Assembly: GCF_017676385.1 (NCBI RefSeq) | Contig: NZ_JAFFZN010000007.1 | Coordinates: 1-64,000 of the forward strand | Reading direction: 5' to 3' | Length of the DNA stretch: 64,000 nucleotides | DNA from: Streptomyces spirodelae | GTDB taxonomy: Bacteria; Actinomycetota; Actinomycetes; Streptomycetales; Streptomycetaceae | Shown here: positions 17,815-30,004 of the stretch, piece by piece | How the letters are laid out: every line of letters begins with the position of its first letter | Position numbering within the stretch: the stretch's first letter is position 1 | Program-made: the position numbers and the translations under genes | The notes under the pieces: model-generated | Seen by the model: only the letters and a program-made list of their open reading frames with translations | The model's database searches: none | What the model was told of the DNA's origin: nothing

Positions 17815-18626
17815 ATGGAGCGAGCCGCCAGGCGCTTGCCGCCGCGCGCGAGAGCCTCACCGCGCTGACCGACTCCACGTCGGCCGACGCCGCGGCTCTC
17901 GCGGACGAGCTCGCCGCCGTCACCGCGCTGCTGGAGCGCGAGGTCTCGCTTCGCCGGGTCCTCACCGACCCGGCGAAGGACGGCGAGGCCAAGGCATCGC
18001 TGGTGCAGCGGGTCCTCGGCGGTCAGCTCAGCGGCCCGGCCGCCGATCTGGTCTCCGGCATGGTCCGCTCCCGCTGGTCGGCCCCGCGCGACCTGGTCGA
18101 CGCCGTCGAGGAGCTGGCCGACCTGGCCGACCTGGTGGCGGCCGAGCGTGACGGCTCGCTGGACGACGTCGAGGACGAGCTGTTCCGCTTCGGGCGGACC
18201 GCTGCCTCCTCGCCCGACCTGCGTGCGGCGCTGGCCAGCCGCACGGCCCAGCCCGAGGCCAAGCGCGCCCTGGTGCACCAGCTGCTGGGCGGCAGGGCCA
18301 GGCCGGCCACCGAGCGTCTGGTCACGCGGCTGGTCACTCAGCCGCGGGGACGTAGCCTGGATGGTGGGCTCGAAGCGCTGTCCCGGCTCGCCGCCGAGCG
18401 GCGGAACCGTTCGGTCGCCGTCGTGACCTCGGCGGTGCCGCTCAGTGACGAGCAGAAGCGGCGCCTGGGCGCCGCACTGGCCAAGCTGTACGGCCGCCAG
18501 GTGCACCTGAACCTGGACGTGGACCCCGAGGTCCTCGGCGGGATCACGGTGCGGGTGGGCGACGAGCTCATCAACGGCTCGATCGGCGACCGGCTGGACG
18601 AGGCCAAGCGGCGGATGGCGGGCTGA
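17811..18626 (+). CDS. atpH: F1Fo ATP synthase subunit delta
   Basis: 271 residues, longer than the E. coli subunit (177) because of the duplicated-looking N-terminal part usual in actinobacteria. The C-terminal half contains the family block VTSAVPLSDEQKRRLGAALAKLYGRQVHLNLDVDP and ends GGITVRVGDELINGSIGDRLDEAKRRM. It joins the F1 head to the b stalk. The ATG overlaps atpF; 156 bases separate it from atpA, including a short CGGCCC / GGGCCG hairpin at 18682-18698. Confidence 0.95.
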   Translation: MNGASRQALAAARESLTALTDSTSADAAALADELAAVTALLEREVSLRRVLTDPAKDGEAKASLVQRVLGGQLSGPAADLVSGMVRSRWSAPRDLVDAVEELADLADLVAAERDGSLDDVEDELFRFGRTAASSPDLRAALASRTAQPEAKRALVHQLLGGRARPATERLVTRLVTQPRGRSLDGGLEALSRLAAERRNRSVAVVTSAVPLSDEQKRRLGAALAKLYGRQVHLNLDVDPEVLGGITVRVGDELINGSIGDRLDEAKRRMAG

Positions 18627-18782
18627 AGCGAGCACGGCAGGACCCGGCGCCCGGCGCCAACCAACTCAACAAGCACGAACGCGGCCCGAGTTGGGCCGTA
18701 CAAGGGAGTCGGGGGAAACACCGAGTCACCCCCCGGAGCCCGAAGGAACTTACGGGCCCAACAAGGAGAGCAGGGAACCCAG

Positions 18783-20354
<1,572 letters not shown>

Positions 20355-20356
20355 GC

Positions 20357-22740
<2,384 letters not shown>

Positions 22741-22903
22741 CGCCGGACTCCGGAACCCCGGCGCTCTGCTCGCGCCTCCGCGCGCGGTCGCACCGGCCGT
22801 GCGCGGATGTGCGCCGGTTGTGCACCGCGGCGGGGGCGGGTACGAGTACCAGCCCCCGCGCCGCACCCCTTATCCTTTCCCCATCCCAGTCTGAGGAGCC
22901 ACA

Positions 22904-23287
22904 GTGGCTGAGCTGCACGTCGAGTTGGTCGCCGCCGACCGCAAGGTCTGGTCGGGCGAGGCCAGCCTGGTCGTCGCGCGTACCTCCTCGGGTGATATCG
23001 GTGTCATGCCCGGCCACCAGCCGCTGCTCGGCGTGCTGGAGTCCGGCCCGGTCACCATCCGCACGACGGGTGAGAGCGGCAACGGCACCGTCGTCGCCGC
23101 GGTGCACGGCGGGTTCATCTCCTTCGCCGACAACCAGCTCTCGCTGCTCGCCGAGGTCGCGGAGCTGACCGACGAGATCGATGTCGAACGCGCTGAGCGC
23201 GCGCTGGAGCAGGCCAAGTCCAAGGCGGACGAGGACGCCGAGAAGCGCGCCGACGTCCGACTGCGAGCGGTGACGGCCGCACGCTGA
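22904..23287 (+). CDS. atpC: F1Fo ATP synthase subunit epsilon
   Basis: 127 residues from GTG 22904 (GAGGAG six bases upstream). The N-terminal beta sandwich includes ELVAADRKVWSGEASLV and GDIGVMPGHQPLLGVLESG. The C-terminal helical hairpin (DVERAERALEQAKSKADEDAEKRADV) is the regulatory part that can inhibit ATP hydrolysis. It ends the operon and a large hairpin follows. Confidence 0.97.
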   Translation: MAELHVELVAADRKVWSGEASLVVARTSSGDIGVMPGHQPLLGVLESGPVTIRTTGESGNGTVVAAVHGGFISFADNQLSLLAEVAELTDEIDVERAERALEQAKSKADEDAEKRADVRLRAVTAAR

Positions 23288-23321
23288 CGTTTGTCGCGTC
23301 ACACCCGGCGCACGACGACCC

Positions 23322-23367
23322 TCAGCCGCGGGCGGTCCCGGAATCTTCCGGGCCCGCCCGCGGCTGA
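23322..23367 (+). terminator. Terminator of the atp operon
   Basis: A long hairpin has an outer stem TCAGCCGCGGGCGG / CCGCCCGCGGCTGA (14 pairs), one mismatch, and an inner stem CCCGGAA / TTCCGGG with a two-base loop. There is no T-run, as is usual in Streptomyces. It lies 35 bases after atpC. Confidence 0.85.
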
Positions 23368-23436
23368 AGCCATACAGCAGGGTTTGAGAGACTTGTCGCG
23401 CGGCAGGTCCCGGAGCAAGCGAGGAGGTCGGTGAAG

Positions 23437-23895
23437 ATGGTCCTCGCTCTGTTGCTGTGCGGCGTGGTCGTCCTGCTGGTGATGGCGGGACTCTTCGCCT
23501 TCGGGGTACGCCGACGGCTCATCCAGCGGTCCGGCGGAACGTTCGACTGCAATCTCCGCTGGGCGGTATCCGAGGCCGAGGCGGCCGACCCCAAAGGGAA
23601 AGGCTGGGCGTACGGCATCGCCCGCTACAACGGGGACCGCATCGAATGGTTCCGCGTCTTCTCCTATGCCCCCAGGCCCCGCCGCCATCTGGTGCGCGGG
23701 GCCATTGACGTTCTCGAGCGGCGTTCCCCGCGCGGCGAGGAGGAGCAGGCGCTGCTCTCGGACGCCGTGGTGCTGGCGTGTGCCGTGGGACCCGAGCGGC
23801 TCCGCGTCGAGCTCGCCCTGAGCGAGGACGCCCTCACCGGTTTCCTCGCCTGGCTGGAGGCGGCGCCGCCCGGCCAGCGGGTGAACGTGGCCTAG
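23437..23895 (+). CDS. DUF2550 family membrane-anchored protein
   Basis: 152 residues from ATG 23437 (GGAGG nine bases upstream; GTG 23431 is an alternative). One N-terminal transmembrane segment (LALLLCGVVVLLVMAGLFAFGV) is followed by a soluble domain with RRLIQRSGGTFDCNLRW and GKGWAYGIARYNGDRIEWFRVFS, hallmarks of the actinobacterial DUF2550 family. It almost always follows atpC in streptomycetes, but no function is established. It has its own ribosome site and lies beyond the atp terminator. Confidence 0.85.
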   Translation: MVLALLLCGVVVLLVMAGLFAFGVRRRLIQRSGGTFDCNLRWAVSEAEAADPKGKGWAYGIARYNGDRIEWFRVFSYAPRPRRHLVRGAIDVLERRSPRGEEEQALLSDAVVLACAVGPERLRVELALSEDALTGFLAWLEAAPPGQRVNVA

Positions 23896-23906
23896 GTTCG
23901 CCGGCC

Positions 23907-23923
23907 GCCCCGCGCCGCGGGGC
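23907..23923. terminator. Short hairpin between convergent genes
   Basis: GCCCCGC / GCGGGGC with a three-base loop lies 12 bases after the DUF2550 stop and 28 bases beyond the stop of the convergent regulator gene. It probably serves both transcripts. Its G/C arms overlap the distal copy of the repeat described for the regulator's 3' end. Confidence 0.5.
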
Positions 23924-23969
23924 CGTGTCCCTCGCGGGGCCGTGATCCCCTCAGGGCGCCGTGATCCCC
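23914..23969 (-). repeat. Triplicated 17-19-base unit at the 3' end of the response regulator gene
   Basis: Read on the minus strand, the last codons of the regulator (GGGATCACGGCGCCCTGA, encoding GITAP-stop, in 23951-23969) are repeated with few changes at 23932-23950 and again, slightly shortened, at about 23914-23931. The first downstream copy would still read GITAP but has lost the stop. Confidence 0.7.
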
Positions 23970-24637
23970 CACTCCTGCGCCAGTACGGCCGCCTGGGTGC
24001 GGCTGCGCAGCTCCAGCTTGCCCAGCAGCCTGCTGACGTGGGTCTTCACGGTGCCCTCGGCCATGGCGAGGCGGGCGGCGATCTCGGCGTTCGACAGCCC
24101 CACGCCCAGGCAGCCGAGGACCTCCCGCTCCCGGCGTGTGAGGTCCGCCAGCCCGGTCGGCGGCTCGGCGGCAGCGCGGGCGGCCCCGGGCCGGTCCGGA
24201 ACCGTGGGACCCGCGAACTCGGCGATCAGTCGACGGGTCACGGCGGGTGCGATCATGCCCTCACCGCGTGCGACCGTACGGACCGCGTCGACCACAGCCG
24301 CCGCCTCGCTGTCCTTGAGCAGGAAGCCCGCAGCGCCCGCGCGCAGGGCGCCGAACACGTACTCGTCGAGGTCGAAGGTGGTGAGCACCAGCACATCGGC
24401 GAGACGGTCGCCGGTGATCTGCCGGGTGGCCGTCACCCCGTCGACGCGGGGCATCTGGATGTCCATCAGCACCACGTCGGGCCGCAGCTCCCGGGCGAGC
24501 CGTACGGCCTCCTCGCCGTCGCCCGCCTCACCGACCACCTCGACATCGGGAGCGTTGCGGAGGATGAGCACGATCCCCGTGCGTACGGCGTGCTGGTCCT
24601 CGGCGACCAGCACCCGGATGGTCCGGGAAGTTGTCAC
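23951..24637 (-). CDS. NarL/FixJ-family response regulator
   Basis: 228 residues from a GTG. The receiver domain has the phosphoacceptor D59 (VVLMDIQMP), acidic pair E13/D14, T86/T87 and K108. A linker near 135-160 leads to a LuxR-type helix-turn-helix (LTRREREVLGCLGVGLSNAEIAARLAMAEGTVKTHVSRLL) near 162-210. The GTG overlaps the kinase stop (GTGA), so the pair is co-translated. Targets are unknown; the diverging membrane protein gene at 26.2 kb is one candidate. Confidence 0.93.
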   Translation of the reverse strand: MTTSRTIRVLVAEDQHAVRTGIVLILRNAPDVEVVGEAGDGEEAVRLARELRPDVVLMDIQMPRVDGVTATRQITGDRLADVLVLTTFDLDEYVFGALRAGAAGFLLKDSEAAAVVDAVRTVARGEGMIAPAVTRRLIAEFAGPTVPDRPGAARAAAEPPTGLADLTRREREVLGCLGVGLSNAEIAARLAMAEGTVKTHVSRLLGKLELRSRTQAAVLAQEWGITAP

Positions 24638-25965
24638 GGCTCCGTCTCCCTCTTCTCCCGTCGGCTGTCATGTTCTTGCCTGTTCTCGGCCCGGCCGTCC
24701 GGCCGGTCCGGCTCGTGCGGTGCGGGCAGCACCGCGTGGACGCGCCAGACCCGCTCGCCGCCAGGGCCCGTTGTCGGCCCCACCGTCAGCTCGCCGTCCA
24801 GCAGCTCCACCCGCTCCCGCATCCCGACGAGCCCTGCCCCGGCCCCGGGCGCCCGTGGGGAGCCGTCGTCCACCGGTGCTCCGTCCAGTGGGCTGGTGAC
24901 ACGTATGCCGAGGCGCTCCGCCCGTACGGCGTCGCGGTGGAGCTCCACGGTGACGGCGCCGGGGGCCGCGTGCTTCAGCGCGTTGGTGACGGCTTCCTGG
25001 ACGACGCGGTAGGCGGCCAGCTCCACCGGCGCGGGCAGCCGCTCCTCCTCGGCGCGCAGGTCCGTCAGCGTGAAGGTGCGGCCGTCGCCCGCCATCGCCC
25101 GGGCGCGGGCCAGCAGCGCTTCGAGCCCGTCGAGGGACGGCGTCGCGGCCGGCTCCTCGCGGCCGCTCGCGTTGCGCAGCAGCCCGATGAGGCGGCGCAT
25201 CTCGGCCAGCCCCTGGACGCTGTTCTCGCGGATGACGCCCAGTGCTTCGCGGGTGGCCCCGTCGCTGTGCTCCGGCTCGGGAAAGGAGAGCGCCGCCGAG
25301 GAGTGGATGGCGATGGCCGAGAGGTGGTTGGCGACGACGTCGTGCAGCTCCCGCGCCATCCGCGCGCGTTCGGCGTCGACCGCCTGCTTGCGGTCCATCT
25401 CCGCGAGGAGGGCCGTCTGCTCGGCCCGCTGTCGCTCGGCGGCCGCTTTGTCGCGGTGGTTGCGGATCATCTCACCGGAGGTGGTCGGTACCAGCAGCAC
25501 ACCGGCGCAGGCGGCGCCGAGCAGCAGCATCTCGGGGTCCTGGAAGACGACCAGCAGCCCGGCCGCGACGAGCACGGTGACCGCGACCGAGGAGCGCAGT
25601 ACCGCACGGGAGAGCCGGGGCGAGCCGTACAGCACGGCGGCGTAGAGCACATCGGTGAACAGCACCATGGTCGCCAGCAGCGAGCCCACCGCCAGGTCGG
25701 CCGCCTCGGCCGCCAGGCCCAGCACCAGCGCGTACGGCTGCCCGGTGCTGCGCAGCAGCGAGGCCACGCACATCACGCCCAGCGGCACCAGGACCAGCCA
25801 GCCCGGAGCAGCCTTCCACAGCGGCGAACTCCCCAGATCGAACCACCACAGCAGCAGGCCGCCCGCCGCACCGGTGAACGCGATCAGCCCGGCGTCCGCC
25901 GCCGGGCGCACAGAGCGCAGTCCGCACAGCGTGTGTGCGGGCTTTCCGGCAGTGGTGACGGGCAT
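24634..25965 (-). CDS. Two-component sensor histidine kinase (HisKA_3 type)
   Basis: 443 residues from ATG 25965, with GGGAG about eight bases upstream; the frame continues further but the added segment is low complexity. Four to five hydrophobic stretches fill residues 25-160, with little extracellular sequence, suggesting a membrane-sensing kinase. The dimerisation and phosphorylation helix is ARELHDVVANHLSAIAIH with H208. The HATPase domain has YRVVQEAVTNALKHA and GAGAGLVGMRERVELLDGEL. It partners the NarL-type regulator downstream. Confidence 0.92.
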   Translation of the reverse strand: MPVTTAGKPAHTLCGLRSVRPAADAGLIAFTGAAGGLLLWWFDLGSSPLWKAAPGWLVLVPLGVMCVASLLRSTGQPYALVLGLAAEAADLAVGSLLATMVLFTDVLYAAVLYGSPRLSRAVLRSSVAVTVLVAAGLLVVFQDPEMLLLGAACAGVLLVPTTSGEMIRNHRDKAAAERQRAEQTALLAEMDRKQAVDAERARMARELHDVVANHLSAIAIHSSAALSFPEPEHSDGATREALGVIRENSVQGLAEMRRLIGLLRNASGREEPAATPSLDGLEALLARARAMAGDGRTFTLTDLRAEEERLPAPVELAAYRVVQEAVTNALKHAAPGAVTVELHRDAVRAERLGIRVTSPLDGAPVDDGSPRAPGAGAGLVGMRERVELLDGELTVGPTTGPGGERVWRVHAVLPAPHEPDRPDGRAENRQEHDSRREKRETEP

Positions 25966-26215
25966 GGCTTCATTCTCCCGGGCCGACAGGGCGGGACTGT
26001 CACTCGCCCGGCTGATCGGCCGCGCGGCGCCGCTGCATCTTTCGATGCAGTCGGCTGCGGTGGGAATCGTCTGGGACGACGACGCCGCGGCAGGGCCCGG
26101 GAGGCAGTGTTGGAGGGGTCGCCGGTCGCCGCGTCCGCCACGGGGGGAGGGCGGGGCGACCGGCAGCTGTTCGCCATCACCCCTGTCGGGGGAGACGCCA
26201 GGAGGGCGTTCATTC

Positions 26216-26872
26216 ATGATCGTGACACTGATCATCGCCTGCGAGGTGGGCTTCTGGGTGCTGCTCGCGGTGGGCCTCGCGCTGCGCTACCTCGCGCGGA
26301 TGCCGCGCGCCGGTGCGGCGGTCCTGCTGTGCGAGCCGTTGCTGGAGGTCGTCCTGCTGATCGTCACCGCCGTCGATCTGAAGAACGGCGCCGAGCCCGA
26401 CTGGAAGCACGGGCTGGCCGCCGTCTACATCGGGTTCACAGCGACGCACGGGCACTACATGGTCAAGTGGGCGGACGGCCACGCCATGCACCTGCTCGGC
26501 AAGGGCCCGCGCCCGTCAGGTCCGCCCCGCTACGGGAGCGCGCGTACGGTGCACGAGTGGAAGATGGGCGCGCGGGGCATCGGTGCCGCCGCCATCGCGG
26601 CCGCGCTGCTCCAGGCCGCGATCTGGTACGTCGGTGGGGGAGAGCAGATCGAGCCGCTGCGGGCATGGCAGCAGCGGATGGGAATGGTGGCCGTCATCTG
26701 CCTGCTGATCGCGGTGAGCTACACGGTGTGGCCCAAGCAGCCGAAGCAGTCGATACGGCCCGAGCAGCCCGAGCAGCTGAAGCAGTCCGGGGATGCAGGG
26801 GACGCGACCGGCCCTGCGGAGACGGAGTCCGCCTCGTCGTCCGCGCCGCTGTCCAAGTACCTCCGCAAATAG
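26216..26872 (+). CDS. Membrane protein of unknown function
   Basis: 218 residues from ATG 26216 (CAGGAGGG about ten bases upstream). Four to five hydrophobic segments are visible: VTLIIACEVGFWVLLAVGLALRY, AVLLCEPLLEVVLLIVTAVD, a region around AAVYIGFTATHGHYMV, IGAAAIAAALLQAAIWYV and VAVICLLIAVSYTVW. The C-terminal 45 residues are a hydrophilic Gln/Pro/Ser tail. It diverges from the kinase-regulator pair across 250 bases in which I see no clear promoter or palindrome. I do not recognise a named family. Confidence 0.75.
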   Translation: MIVTLIIACEVGFWVLLAVGLALRYLARMPRAGAAVLLCEPLLEVVLLIVTAVDLKNGAEPDWKHGLAAVYIGFTATHGHYMVKWADGHAMHLLGKGPRPSGPPRYGSARTVHEWKMGARGIGAAAIAAALLQAAIWYVGGGEQIEPLRAWQQRMGMVAVICLLIAVSYTVWPKQPKQSIRPEQPEQLKQSGDAGDATGPAETESASSSAPLSKYLRK

Positions 26873-26956
26873 ACCTGGAGGCGGTCCGGAAACAAGGGCC
26901 GTCAGGACGCAACAGCTGTCCGGAAATAATCGGCGGCCGAACGGCCGCGATCCTCG

Positions 26957-26962
26957 TACGCT
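26957..26962 (+). promoter_or_regulatory. -10 hexamer placing transcription start at the aac(3)-like ATG
   Basis: TACGCT followed by six bases and the ATG at 26969, with no ribosome site, is the typical arrangement of a leaderless Streptomyces transcript. Confidence 0.5.
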
Positions 26963-26968
26963 CGCCAC

Positions 26969-27820
26969 ATGGACGAACGCGTGCTGATGGAACGCTCCCA
27001 GGGACCCGTCACCCACAGCAGGCTGGTGCGGGAGCTGACCGCGCTGGGGCTGCGGCCCGGTGACACGCTGATGTTCCACACCGCGCTCTCGGCGCTCGGC
27101 TATGTGCCGGGCGGCCCGCTCACTGTCATCTCGGCCCTGCGCGAGGTGCTCGGCGAGGAAGGCACGTTGCTGGTCTACAGCGGCTGGAACGACGCGCCGC
27201 CGTACGACTTCACCGACTGGCCCGCGCCCTGGCAGGAGGCCGTGCGGGCCGAACACCCCGCCTACGACCCCGAGCTGAGCGAGGGCACGCACGACAACGG
27301 CCGCCTCCCCGAGGCCCTGCGGCGGCTGCCCGGGGCGCGCCGCACCCGGCATCCCGACAGCTTCGTGGCGCTGGGCGCACGGGCGAAGGCGCTGACCGAC
27401 GCGGTCCCCTGGGACGACCCGTACGGCGCGGGCGGGCCGCTGGGCAGGCTCGTCGCCACCGGTGGCCGGGTCCTGCTGCTGGGTGCGCCGCTGGACACGC
27501 TCACGGTCCTGCACCACGCCGAGGCGCTGGCCCAGGCGCCCGGCAAGCGTCATCTGACCTACGAGGTCCCGGTGCTGGACGCCGAGGGCAACCGTGTGTG
27601 GCAGCGGTACTGGGACATCGACACCGAGGACGAGGCGTTCGACTACGGCCAGGTCGTTCCCGAGGGCGTCTGGCCCTTCACCGTCATCGCGCGGGAGGCG
27701 CTCGCCGCGGGTATCGGCCTGCGCGGTCGGGTCGGCGCAGCCGAGTGCCATCTGTTCGAAGCGCCGGAGCTGGTGCGCTTCGGAGTGGAGTGGATCGAGC
27801 GGAACATCACCGCGGCGTAG
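26969..27820 (+). CDS. Aminoglycoside N3-acetyltransferase-like protein (AAC(3), antibiotic_NAT family)
   Basis: 283 residues. The family transfers acetyl from acetyl-CoA to the 3-amino group of 2-deoxystreptamine aminoglycosides. Visible signatures are VRELTALGLRPGDTLMFHTALSALG, the acetyl-CoA-proximal EGTLLVYSGWND, the conserved EGTHDNGRLPEALRRLPGARRTRHPDSFVALG block, and GGRVLLLGAPLDTLTVLHHAEALA. Length matches known AAC(3) enzymes (about 260-290). It lies among housekeeping genes with no aminoglycoside cluster nearby, so it may be a chromosomal acetyltransferase with weak or no resistance activity. Confidence 0.88.
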   Translation: MDERVLMERSQGPVTHSRLVRELTALGLRPGDTLMFHTALSALGYVPGGPLTVISALREVLGEEGTLLVYSGWNDAPPYDFTDWPAPWQEAVRAEHPAYDPELSEGTHDNGRLPEALRRLPGARRTRHPDSFVALGARAKALTDAVPWDDPYGAGGPLGRLVATGGRVLLLGAPLDTLTVLHHAEALAQAPGKRHLTYEVPVLDAEGNRVWQRYWDIDTEDEAFDYGQVVPEGVWPFTVIAREALAAGIGLRGRVGAAECHLFEAPELVRFGVEWIERNITAA

Positions 27821-27856
27821 CGGGTCCTTCCACGGTTCCGGGGCGGCGGGGGACCG

Positions 27857-28708
27857 TCACGCGCCGGGGTCGCGGCCGGGGGCCTCCTTGGAGTCCGGCT
27901 GCTTCAGTGCCTCCAGCGTCGCGCGGGTGTCCTTCTTCATCCAGCCCGCGACGGTGGATTCGGCCGGCGGGTCGAAGTCCTCGTCGATGCCGCCGCCGAA
28001 CCAGCTCCAGCTCATCTCGTAGGTCATCCACCCGGCGCGCACCTCCAGCATGAGCCTGCCCAGGCTGTCGCCGCGCTGCTCCTTGATCAGGTACGCCTCG
28101 TCACCGAAGCCGTCGACGGGGGAGACCTCGTACTGGTACGTGCCGGATTTCTGGTCCTCCCACGTCCGCTGCTCGGAGGCGAACTCGGGCGCGGGATCGC
28201 TCTTCTTGTGCCAGGTCACCGTGGTCGAGACGTAGGTGGTCGGGGGCGTCTTCGAGGTCTCGCCGTGCTCGATCAGTGTGCGGCTGCATCGGCTGATGTC
28301 GAGGCCCTTCTGCCGCGAGGAGTAGCCGTCCGGACTGTCCGAGGAGGACTTCTGGATCCGGTATTCCTGCTGGAAGGACTTGAGCTTCGCCGTCTCGCAC
28401 ATGTCGTGGTGGAAGCGGTAGCCCTTGAAGTCGGCCTCGGCCGAGTCGGAGGCGCCCTTGTCCAGCGCGCCGGTGGCCATCAGCGTCGCGGCCCAGGTGA
28501 CCGAGGCGACCACCACGCCGCCCAGTGCCCACAGCCAGCGCGGTCCGCCGCCGCGCACCGGCCCGCCCGGCGGGGGGCCGGGCGGCCCTGGCGGGCCGGG
28601 TGGCGGAGTCTGCGGCTGCGCGTACGGGTTGAACTGGTACGCGGGTGTCGCGGTGGAGGTGGGCTGCTGTGCGTACGGCTGCTGTGGCTGGGCCCCCGGT
28701 ATCGCCAT
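27857..28708 (-). CDS. Membrane-anchored protein with proline-rich N-terminus, function unknown
   Basis: 283 residues from ATG 28708. A cytoplasmic Pro/Gln/Tyr-rich segment (PQQPYAQQP... PPPGPPGPPGPPPGG) of about 55 residues precedes one transmembrane helix (WLWALGGVVVASVTWAATLMATGAL). The outside domain has about 200 residues with two Cys (DMCETAKL and ISRCSRTL) that could form a disulfide. The layout resembles streptomycete sensor or secretion-linked proteins, but I recognise no family. It is convergent with the acetyltransferase gene (36-base gap) and follows the HAD gene by 28 bases. Confidence 0.7.
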   Translation of the reverse strand: MAIPGAQPQQPYAQQPTSTATPAYQFNPYAQPQTPPPGPPGPPGPPPGGPVRGGGPRWLWALGGVVVASVTWAATLMATGALDKGASDSAEADFKGYRFHHDMCETAKLKSFQQEYRIQKSSSDSPDGYSSRQKGLDISRCSRTLIEHGETSKTPPTTYVSTTVTWHKKSDPAPEFASEQRTWEDQKSGTYQYEVSPVDGFGDEAYLIKEQRGDSLGRLMLEVRAGWMTYEMSWSWFGGGIDEDFDPPAESTVAGWMKKDTRATLEALKQPDSKEAPGRDPGA

Positions 28709-28736
28709 GTGCGGCACAGTACCCGCTGACCTGTGG

Positions 28737-29366
28737 TCAGTCTCCGTCGGGCCCGGGCAGCCCGGCGGCGAACGCCTCGATGGCGGCGCGGGTGCCGGCG
28801 GAGTCCTTGTGCAGGTGGCCCGCCATGCCCAGGGCACGCGCGGCCTCGACGTTCTCCGGGACGTCGTCGACGAACAGCGACTCCTCGGCCGTGGCACCCA
28901 GCAGTTGGAGTGTGTGCCGATAGATGCGCGGGTCGGGCTTGGCGAAGCCCACCTCGCAGGAGAGCACTGCCTCGTCGGCGACGGACAGCTGCGGGGCCAG
29001 GTTGGGGCGGGCGTCCGGCCATGCGTTGCTGACGAAGGCGATACGGGCCCGCCCCCGCAGCGCGGCCACCGCCTCCAGCAGCACCCGGTCCCAGACGGGA
29101 TCGCCCGCGAGATCCCGCCGCAGTTCGGCCAGGCCGCCCTCGTCCAGCGCGAGCCGCTGGCGGACCACCGACCACCAGGCGGCGCCGCTCATCCGGCCGA
29201 CGAGCACCTCGGTGTCGTTGCCCGCGTAGACGGCCGTGACGAAGTCCCGCTCCGTGATGCCCAGCCGGGCCGACCACTTGGCGGCGGCTGCCGGCAGCAT
29301 GTCCTCAACCAGCACACCGCCCAGGTCCATCAGCAGCGCGGCCCGCCCCGGGGCCGGTGGGCTCAC
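28737..29366 (-). CDS. HAD-family hydrolase
   Basis: 209 residues from GTG 29366. Motif I is LLMDLGGVL, in which the second Asp of the usual DxDxT is a Gly, as in many haloacid-dehalogenase-like members. Motif II is FVSNAW, motif III is the Lys in VGFAKPDPRIY, and motif IV is SLFVDDVPENVEAARALGM. The substrate cannot be told from sequence. The GTG overlaps the stop of the cobalamin adenosyltransferase gene (GTGA), so the two are co-translated, which is a hint of linked roles or just operon packing. Confidence 0.87.
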   Translation of the reverse strand: MSPPAPGRAALLMDLGGVLVEDMLPAAAAKWSARLGITERDFVTAVYAGNDTEVLVGRMSGAAWWSVVRQRLALDEGGLAELRRDLAGDPVWDRVLLEAVAALRGRARIAFVSNAWPDARPNLAPQLSVADEAVLSCEVGFAKPDPRIYRHTLQLLGATAEESLFVDDVPENVEAARALGMAGHLHKDSAGTRAAIEAFAAGLPGPDGD

Positions 29367-29935
29367 CGCTCTCCGCCCGGCACCCACAGCACGTCGCCGA
29401 CCGGCTTGTTGGCCGTACGCGCGAGGATGAACAGCAGGTCGGAGAGGCGGTTGAGGTAGGTCGCGGTCAGCGGGTTCATCGTCTCGCCGTGCTCCTCGAG
29501 CGCCGCCCAGGTGGAGCGCTCGGCACGGCGGACGACGGTGCACGCCTGGTGCAGCAGCGCCGCGCCCGGCGTACCGCCCGGCAGGATGAACGAGCGCAGC
29601 TTCTCCAGCCCCTCCAGGAAGCGATCGCAGTCGGCCTCCAGCTTGTCGATGTACGCCTGCTCGACCCGCAGCGGCGGGAACTCGGGGTTGTCCACCACGG
29701 GTGTCGACAGGTCGGCACCCACGTCGAACAGGTCGTTCTGCACCCGCAGCAGGACGGCACTGAGCTCCTCGTTCAGCTGTCCGATGGCCAGCGCCACTCC
29801 GATCGCGGCGTTCGCCTCGTTGGCGTCCGCGTACGCCGCGATACGGGAGTCGGTCTTGGCGGTGCGGCTCATGTCGCCGAGCGCTGTGGTGCCCTTGTCG
29901 CCGGTTCGGGTGTAGATCCGCGTGAGGTTAACCAT
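29363..29935 (-). CDS. Cob(I)alamin adenosyltransferase, PduO type
   Basis: 190 residues. It transfers the adenosyl group of ATP to cob(I)alamin to make coenzyme B12. The N-terminal ATP-binding TRTGDKGTTALGD, RIAAYADANEANAAIG, RVQNDLFDVGADLSTP, VRRAERSTW and NRLSDLLFILAR are all characteristic of the trimeric PduO family. Coenzyme B12 is the cofactor of the IcmA mutase at 62 kb and of methylmalonyl-CoA mutase, whose MeaB chaperone is at 53.5 kb. TACGCT six bases before the ATG suggests a leaderless transcript; no B12 riboswitch is visible. Confidence 0.95.
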   Translation of the reverse strand: MVNLTRIYTRTGDKGTTALGDMSRTAKTDSRIAAYADANEANAAIGVALAIGQLNEELSAVLLRVQNDLFDVGADLSTPVVDNPEFPPLRVEQAYIDKLEADCDRFLEGLEKLRSFILPGGTPGAALLHQACTVVRRAERSTWAALEEHGETMNPLTATYLNRLSDLLFILARTANKPVGDVLWVPGGER

Positions 29936-29941
29936 GCGCCG

Positions 29942-29947
29942 AGCGTA
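29942..29947 (-). promoter_or_regulatory. -10 hexamer of the adenosyltransferase gene
   Basis: On the minus strand TACGCT is followed by six bases and the ATG at 29935; no Shine-Dalgarno sequence fits in between, so the transcript is probably leaderless. Confidence 0.5.
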
Positions 29948-30004
29948 ACGGGACCGTCGGACATGGGTACTGAGGCCCGCACCCCGAGGGGGAGCGGCAA
30001 CGCG

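Noticed and set aside
25966..26235. Extension of the NarL-type kinase by about 90 codons
   Set aside because: It would run across the divergent promoter region and overlap the start of the gene at 26216; ATG 25965 has a good ribosome site and precedes the first membrane helix closely.
29936..30004. Cobalamin riboswitch before the adenosyltransferase gene
   Set aside because: The -10 lies six bases before the ATG, leaving no room for a leader, and no B12-box sequence is seen.
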